In this document: in pieces, positions 56,902 through 64,000 of the stretch
Layout: each line of letters opens with the position of its first letter
Position numbering within the stretch: position 1 is the first letter of the stretch
Source of the DNA: Diphasiastrum complanatum
Taxonomy: Eukaryota > Streptophyta > Lycopodiopsida > Lycopodiales > Lycopodiaceae
Assembly: GCA_029204225.1 (NCBI GenBank)
Contig: MU832042.1
Span: 26,233 to 90,232 of the forward strand
DNA length: 64,000 bases
Direction of reading: 5' to 3'
Position numbers and translations under genes: made by a program
Notes under the pieces: generated by a model
Told to the model about the DNA's origin: nothing
Seen by the model: only the letters and a program-made list of their open reading frames with translations
Databases searched by the model: none

Positions 56902-59570
56902 AGATCAAATCTCATGACGTGACATGGTTTCTAAAGATACTTTGAAAAACCAATTGGCTGCATCTCCTCCTTCATCTATGGCTAAGCTTGTCCAATCAAA
57001 ATAGACTAGAATACTAGGCTACGTTCAGCTTACTTCCTGAAAAGCCATAGTCCATTGTGAAGTGTCCATTTTTCAAGTTTTTATATGTTGGAATTCCTCC
57101 TCTCAGAGTTTACGAGTGGACGTGGCAAAGCTTTTATAGTGAAGGGAATGGCAACCATTCAAGTACAAGGGCAATTGCTATTTCTGTCGATCCGATTCTG
57201 GCAGCTTGCTCAATTGGGGCATTGAAGAGTTCACCTCTTGTTGTAGCCAGGTTAGCAACATCAGTTTAAATCAATTCATCTATGTCCGTAAGGAAATCTA
57301 TGTCGTAATAAGTAACATTATGCCTTGGTTAAAACATATGTAAGCAGGTTTATTTTATAGAATATAGTATTGCTGTATATATGAAGGTGTTTGAGAAGGG
57401 CTCAGACCCCTTCATTTGAAGCAAATGACAAATGGACAATGAGTTTTTTAAGTTGGCCCCTTTTATAGTTTAAATTGGCCCTTGGTACATGGGTGTCCTC
57501 CATCTTAGCTATTGATCTATGCCTCTCAATGTCAATGTCAATTTGGGTCTAAACTATATGAAATATCATTTTTTAGTTGAACGACTTCAAAACTTGATTA
57601 TAGGCTCTTAGTTTGCAATTAGTGACAAGAAGCTTTTTGCAAAGCCTTTCTATTGTGCTTCTTTGGCATAAAGTACAATTGCACCAATTAGAAACGACTA
57701 ACTATACAAAGTATCTCCAACTAATTTATGAAGAGTTCTCTAAGTCGTCCATAGTTTGAGATATTGTTGATGAATATCATGACAAAGCTACTCGAGATTC
57801 ATTGCAACATTAAAAAGGTTCATATTGTTGATGTGGGTGTTTTGTATAAGTCATGATGGCATAAATATTGATAAGAGACATAGAAATTATGAATGGGCTT
57901 GGAAATCCCAATCATGATGGTTTAAAAATATCAAGATATTACTTAGTTGTACATGCGCATCCACCATTGCGCTAGCGTTTCATGCCACTCTACTCTTTCT
58001 GTGGCTTCACAAGCTACGGTATTGTAGATATCTCTTCCTAGTTAGGTCTCGGCTAGCATAAGCTTGAGGCTTTATAATTTTGGTTGCCAAAAGGTAATCC
58101 TCCATTTGCGCTAATGACGTAGTGGTACTGGTAAATAATAACTAATAATTTTCCTTAATCAATTTGTCATCAACATTGCTCACTCGTCCAATGTCTGCTC
58201 ACAAAATCTAATTAACTTATATAATCCTCATTGAATAGATCATATAGTTCCAATACAACATAGAGTAAGAAGGTGAAAGGACTGAGAGGTTCAATGAGGG
58301 CTTTAGATCCTCCTAAATGTGGTGTTTTGGTACAAAATCTAGACATTTAAATATATTTTGAATTTGATACAGCTAACCAAGTTAGGAGCACTACTTCTGA
58401 GTTAGTTGTTGGAAATCAACAATATTATTGTACTTATGAATATTGTTGTTGAAATGTATTGCTTATAACTCACAACCTTTATGGGTGAAGTTTGGATTCA
58501 TTTAAAGGTCTATATGCATAGAATACACAAGAACTTTTGGCCTTATCTTTTCCCGATTGGAAAAGATGGTATGCTATCCCAAAAGACTCAGGAGAGTTGG
58601 GTAGTTGATGGTAGCCAAAAGATAGAACCTCACGTAATGAAGTTCCGGTGAATCTTAAGTTATTTTAGATTAGAACTTAAGAGTAAATTTTAGACGTATT
58701 CTAGATTGGACCCTAACTTTGGAATGACACTTTGTGCCATGGCTAAAGTAAGGGCATTTTTGGATTACAATCTTTATATAGGCATCCTAAGTGAGTTGGA
58801 AAAGTCTGAAACTTTTCTGATGGAAAGGACTTTTTGGAACAACTCATGTGTCTTTTAAGAATTGTGATGCATTCTTATGATATGGTATGGTCTCGAGAAT
58901 CTGGAAAGTTGTGATTAGAGAATCATAACTCAGACTCCAAAATATACCAAATCAATAAGAGAGAATTGTGATCTTGATAAGATTACCCTGAATGAATAAA
59001 CAAGATAACAAAACTTTGGTAATGATTGACATCTTGCCAAATCGATTATGTTTATTCGGGTAAGGACTATCAGGAAAGCATCTGATTTTGCTCAAGTAGT
59101 TGTAGAGCGTCTGTTTAGATTTACAGATTACCAAGTGACATTGTGAACGATTGTGATTCAAGGTTTACTGGTCACTTTTGGTCGGCCGTATTTGCTAAAC
59201 TAGAGATGACTCTGAGTTTAAGTTCTTCTTATTATTGGTCAGATGGAAAGAAAAAATTAGGTGAGGTAGAAAATGCTTCGAGCATATTTTTCGGCGACAA
59301 TCTCATTGAGAAGTGTATCTACCCTTGATTGAGTTGCCTATACTATGGTATTAAGTTCTGTTATTGAGTATAGGACAAGATTTCGATGAATTATGATTGA
59401 TGAATCATAGTTGAAATTCTAGTTATACTTGATCGTTTAAGAGAAGGATTATCCGCGTGATCAAAAGATCAGATGATATCTGCATTTTGATTGCAATGTC
59501 CTCGAAGAGGAAGTATCCTTGATGGAGATTAAGTTATAGTAAGCTTTTAACTACCGATAGTGTCAAAAAG

Positions 59571-60748
59571 TGGTGTGCAAAAGATAGGTCTAGTTCGAAA
59601 AGATATCGAACTCGAAAAAGAAACGCATGAACTTAATTTGAGTGTCTAGAAAGAAAACTTTTCATGCACGACGAAATAAACTATCTTTATCTTTCCAATG
59701 CATGACTATGCCTATCAATTTCAAACAAAACAATAGTGATAGAAATCACGTTTGAACTTATAGTAACTAACTTTGAAATCGCCAGTACTACAGTGATTAC
59801 GTAGCCAAACAATTAAGCATCGAAAATTATTAGACAAATAATTAGTCACGAAGAAACACAAAAATGCATACATTATGAGACAAAAACTGAACGCAATGAA
59901 GGATAGTATTGATTCAGTATGAAACGTAACAGAAGTAAATGAGTACAATAAGTTGTGGATCAAAGTCGCGTACTCTATGCTATCTTTGAGTGGCTAAGAT
60001 TGAAAGTCTAAATTAAGTGTAATGCTGATAAGCTGTAGCGCAATAGCAATCTCTGAAACAACTCTAAGAAGTGAGCTAGAATGCTCAGGAGTGTTCAAAC
60101 TCGTAAGCTTGAGAGAGAGAGCTAACTATTCAAAATGCTTCTGATAATCTTAACTTCTGATGATAAAATTGTATGAATATGAACAACTATTTATACTAAG
60201 AAATTAGGTCGTCATCAATTGCAATCGCCAGTTGGCTGGTGATCAGCTGACATCCATCTGGTCCTTGTTATTAATTGCTAATAAGCAGTGAAATTGGCCG
60301 TAAACATTGTGTCTGCATAAATGAACCAAAACTGTAGCTCTACAGAAATGAACTAAAACAGCCACAAGCGACATTATCGGGTTTTTTGCGAAAAAAGAAA
60401 AAGAGGAGAAGGTGCCTTTAAATCTCATTTAGGGTTGCCCCACACTTTGCTAGAGTCATTTCCTTAACATTTGAGGCTCTTTGAAAAAAAAGACGACACT
60501 GTGATTTTACACGAGATTTCTGTCAAACGAAAAATGCAAAAAAGGAGAAGCTACATTTCTTCAATGAGAATCCTGACAGGCGAAAAAGGAGAGACTGTCG
60601 TAAACTCCGTGTAATTCTGCAGACTGTGTAAAAACACTTGTGATTCTGTAGAATGTGTAAACACACGGGAAAATCTACAGAACTGGATAAACAATGGATG
60701 AAGATTAAAACCAATTAGTCGATTGGTAAGAAGGAGAATAATTTAACA
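59571..60748 (-). repeat. 3' LTR of the deleted copia element
   Basis: On the plus strand starts TGTCAAAAAGTGG and ends TTTAACA, next to the purine tract on its right. Confidence 0.92.
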
Positions 60749-60990
60749 CTCCTCCTTAATCTGAATCCTTGAATGCCTTGACTTTCAAACTTAGTTCTAC
60801 ACAGAATTTTCTGCGTGACTCCAAACTTAATGTTTTAGTAAAAATATCTGCTGTCATATCTTGCGTTCTATAGTACTGCAATCTGACCTCTTCATTGAGA
60901 ACTTTGCTTCTGAAGAAATGATACTTCAGTTCAATGGATACTTTAGTTCAATGTGCTTACTCCTGGAATGAAATCTAGGGTTGGTTGATA
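60749..60990 (-). pseudogene. copia RNase H C-terminal remnant
   Basis: The minus strand reads KHIELKY, YHFFRSKVLNEEVRLQYY, QDMTADIFTKTLSLESRRKF in two frames and stops just before the 3' LTR. This is the last 60 or so codons of a copia polyprotein (KHI-I-YHF-R...ADI-TK-L). Confidence 0.8.
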
Positions 60991-61079
60991 AAGTGATGGC
61001 ACTTTGATTATCACAAAATAATGTCGTCAGAGCATATTGATTTAGACTGATCTTGAATAGTGTGTGTACTATTGTCACC

Positions 61080-61500
61080 AAGATGAACAAATTTCTTCAT
61101 GCTGTAAGGAGTGTAGGAGTTGAGATCTCACGTTGATTGGTCATATGTTGAGTTGTTCTAGAATCCAGAAACTATGAATTATCCAAAAATGCGCTTTGAT
61201 CTTTGACCATGAATGCACCTTCGTCCACTTCGACTTGGGAGATGATGAAACTGCGTTTGCTTATTGATCAAGTTGCTTGACTGCATTCTTCGCTTGAAAA
61301 ATTCGACAGTCCTTGATCTCATGGTTATTGTGGTTGCAATACCTGCAAAACATCTTCTTCTTTGATTGTGGATTCGATGATTGTTCTTGACCTTGAGTCG
61401 GCTTTTGATTGGTTTCAGTCTTTTTGGAGCTTTTCTGCTTCTGTCGCTTTGAGCCTTTGTTGACATATAGAGTCTGAGAGGAGGAAGTAGACGAAGTGTA
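61080..61500 (-). pseudogene. copia zinc knuckle and decayed protease
   Basis: The minus strand reads KKMFCRYCNHNNHEIKDC, a C-X2-C-X4-H-X4-C knuckle, then a stop, and in another frame FLDSRTTQHMTNQ, which stands for the protease site LDSGATQHMT with Gly and Ala changed. It is catalytically dead. Confidence 0.8.
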
Positions 61501-61513
61501 TTGACTTCTTCGA

Positions 61514-61792
61514 TTATCTTCTTGCAGGCAACATAGTGATAACTCTAGTAAGAGTTAAATATGAGTGTGTCAATATGATCATCACCCAATTCTCATATGT
61601 AGAGGACAAGTTTGAAAGCAATGTCATAATTGCGTCTTGATCATCTATGACTGATCTGACAGAGGCCATCTGTTGCAAGAGATTCTTAAACTGGTTAATG
61701 TGACTCTGAAGAGAATCACCAGTAGACATTTTGAATGTGAAGAAAATATGTAACTTAGTAGTTACGTCCCTCACGTCATATAGTGAGTTCAA
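61514..61792 (-). pseudogene. gag: copia gag fragment (UBN2)
   Basis: The 92-codon minus-strand frame MNSLYDVRDVTTKLHIFFTF, KMSTGDSLQSHINQFKNLLQ, IDDQDAIMTLLSNLSSTYEN and LTLTRVITML matches the middle of copia gag (KM..G.S...HIN.F..L...L....I.D.D....LL..LP.SY). The N-terminal part up to about 62000 is present but frameshifted. Confidence 0.88.
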
Positions 61793-62286
61793 AATGTACC
61801 AAACGTCTTTTGACGTTTTAGTTTCATCTATGTGTCCAATCTGTGTATCTGATATATTGAGGATAATAAGCGCAAAAGTTTGACCATCCTTCGATTTTCA
61901 CTTTGAGTCGTCATCTTCAAGTTTTACTTCTGTACTTGTAACAACATCTCATAAGTCGCTGACGATTAGCAAGGTCTTCATTTTAAATTTTCACAAATGA
62001 TAATTGGATCCATTCAGCTTGTTTGCGATAAGACCGACTTTACTTGTGAGAATCCATTTGGAACTTAGTCTATCAATTGTATCGATGACGCTAAGATGTG
62101 GTAATGCCAACAATAGGAAATTAATTATCTGATACTGAAAGGTTGAAAAGAACTGAAGAGTATGATATCAATTTGATATTGCGAAAGATATCATTTGATA
62201 TCACGAAGGATATGAAGTATTAGAGTTTTCGCCTTTGATATCATATTGGAATAAGATAAAGTAGTAGTGAAATTGCTCTCAGACCA

Positions 62287-63465
62287 TGTCGGAAAGTGGT
62301 GTGTAGAAGATAGGTCCAGCTCAAAAAGATAACGAACTCGAAAAAGAAACGAATAAAAATAATTCGAGTGTCTAGAAAGAAAACTTTTCGTGCACAGCGG
62401 AATAAACTATCCTTTATCTTTCCAATGCATGACTACGCCTATCAATTTCAAACAAAACAATAGTAAACTTATAGTAAACTAACTTTGAAATCACCAGTAC
62501 TACAATGATTATGTAGCCAAACAATTAAGCATTGAAAATTATCAGACAAATATTAGTCGCAAATTGTTTGTGAATTAGTCGCGGAAGAAATACGGAAACG
62601 CATACATTTTGAGACGAAAACTGAATGCAATAATGATACTATTGATTTAGTATAAAAACGTAACAAAAGTAAATGAGTACAATAAGTTGCAGATCAGCTA
62701 AAATTGAAAGTCTAATTAAGCGCAATGCTGATAAGTAGTAGCGCAATACCAATATCTGAAACACTCTAAAAAGTGAGCTAGAATGCTCAGGAGTGTTCAA
62801 GCTCGCAAGCTTGAGAGAGAGAGAGCTAACTATTCAAAAATGCTTCTAATAATCTTAACTTCTGATGATAAAACTGTATGAATATGAACAACTATTTTAT
62901 ACTAAGAGATTAGGTTGTCAATTGCGATTGCCAGTTTACTGGTGATGAGCTGGCATCCATCCAGTCCTTGTCATTGATTGCTGATAAGCGGTTGAAATTG
63001 GCCATAAACGTTTTGTCCTGCATAAATGAACCAAATTGTAACTCTCCAGAAATGAACTAAAATAGCCACAGACGACACTATCAAGTTTTTCGCGAAAAAT
63101 GGAGAAAGAGGAGAATGTGCCCTTAAATTTCATTTAGGGTTGCTCCGCACTTTGTCAGAGTCATTTTCTTAATATTTAAGACTCTTTGGAAAAAGCAAAA
63201 AATGCGACAAACTGTGATTTTACCACAACATTTCTATCAGGCAAAAAATGCGAAAAAGGAGAAGCTGCCTTTTTTTCAATGAGATTCTTGACAGTCGAAA
63301 AAAGGAGATCTGCCTGTAACTCCGTGTAATTTTGCAGATTGTGTAAAAACACTTGTGATTTAGCAGATTGTGTAAACACACGGGGAAAATCCCGCAGAAC
63401 TGAGATAAACAATGGATGAGATTAAAACCGATTAATTGATTGATATGAAGGAGAATAATCCAACA
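62287..63465 (-). repeat. 5' LTR of the deleted copia element
   Basis: 1179 bp, TGTCGGAAAG to AATCCAACA on the plus strand, paired with 59571-60748. Confidence 0.92.
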
Positions 63466-64000
63466 GATAGTCCGCTCATGCTTATAATTAATTTTTAACC
63501 TAGATCACCTATTTTAGGAGAGAGTCGTATGATCAAGTTTCAGAAGGTAGCAAATTTTCTACATGACATGCAGGAAATGCTACGGATAGCACATGAAAAT
63601 ATCTAGTGTGCCCAAGATAGGGATTGACATTATGCTAATCTGAAATAATCACCTCGAGACTTTCAAATGAGGGTTTGGATGTATTGAATAATCCCGAAGG
63701 ATTCTAGTGTAATGCGTACCGTCAAACATTACAAATTGTCCCCTAGATATAGAGGACTGTATTAGATCATGTAAAAGATCGGGATCTTTAGCTTACTAGT
63801 TAGACCTCCCGGAAGGAACTCAAATGCATCCGGTTTTTCACATAAGCTGATTCAAGAAGAGTCTATATGAAGGAGAGCATCTTGGTTCTGGAGACCAATT
63901 GGACATGTTGGATGAATCATCGAGTACGCGGCTTGATCCATAACTTATTGTACTTCATTTACTTCTTAGCTTTCGTTTGAATCAATACTATCCTTTATTG
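63466..64000. other. non-coding flank
   Basis: After the GATAG duplication no gene or repeat is recognised. Confidence 0.6.

Larger units (their letters stand above)
55520..59570. other. non-coding stretch with minisatellite and SINE
   Basis: No gene recognised. It holds the degenerate repeat 56055-56375 and the SINE copy at 56816-56901. The ORF 57057-57269 (70 codons) has no domain. Confidence 0.55.
59571..63465 (-). mobile_element. internally deleted Ty1/copia element, 3.9 kb
   Basis: LTRs at 59571-60748 and 62287-63465 are long (about 1.18 kb) and clearly diverged from one another, so the insertion is old. The flanks carry a perfect 5-bp duplication GATAG (59566-59570 and 63466-63470). 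Minus-strand order: 5' LTR on the right, primer-binding-site variant (GCTCTCAGACCA, 62275-62286), gag, zinc knuckle, protease remnant, then directly the RNase H tail and a purine tract (AAGGAGGAGTG) at the 3' LTR. Integrase, RT and most of RNase H are missing. Confidence 0.93.

Overview
This is nuclear DNA of a land plant. It is AT-rich and dominated by transposable elements. The only long intact host gene is an intronless PLS-class pentatricopeptide-repeat (PPR) gene. The PPR style, the plant eIF4G, Nudix and pyruvate kinase fragments, and the mix of Ty1/copia, Ty3/gypsy, CACTA and hAT-type elements fit a plant with a large repeat-rich genome. A fern such as Ceratopteris is my best guess, but this is an inference and not proven by the sequence.

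Layout. 1-8.6 kb: mostly non-coding, with a GC-rich island, one unrecognised 194-codon ORF (3927-4511) and a long AT microsatellite. 8.6-13.0 kb: retroelement debris (a copia LTR, primer-binding site and gag start, a second-family solo LTR, and a copia reverse transcriptase cut off at its YVDD motif) joined to a minus-strand CACTA Tnp2 fragment that carries an 86-bp tRNA-derived SINE with perfect 15-bp target duplications. 13-18.6 kb: non-coding, with a complete 814-bp hAT-like element (8-bp TSD) holding GC-rich hairpins. 18.6-20.4 kb: the PPR gene, minus strand. 20.4-24.6 kb: no gene seen. 24.6-32.2 kb: two LTR-like direct repeats flank a patchwork of gypsy gag remnants, a G-rich degenerate repeat and minus-strand fragments of three unrelated host genes (eIF4G, a NUDT9-like Nudix hydrolase, plastid-type pyruvate kinase). 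32.2-34.6 kb: arrays of a GTGGATAATCCAC palindrome around a broken transposon-type gene. 35.7-41.7 kb: a SET-domain gene with a transposase-associated N-terminus, directly followed by a decayed CACTA Tnp2 gene on the same strand. 42-45.4 kb: copia and gypsy fragments. 45.85-53.2 kb: a second, diverged SET gene of the same design on the minus strand, split by a 6.1-kb young copia element. 53-64 kb: microsatellites, a leucine-rich-repeat fragment, a second copy of the SINE, and a 3.9-kb internally deleted copia element with intact LTRs and TSD.

The most unusual signal is the pair of SET-domain genes. Both begin with a Cys-rich domain like the one that precedes CACTA transposases, and one lies about 440 bp upstream of Tnp2. 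This suggests a chromatin-modifier-like gene carried by a CACTA-type transposon lineage.
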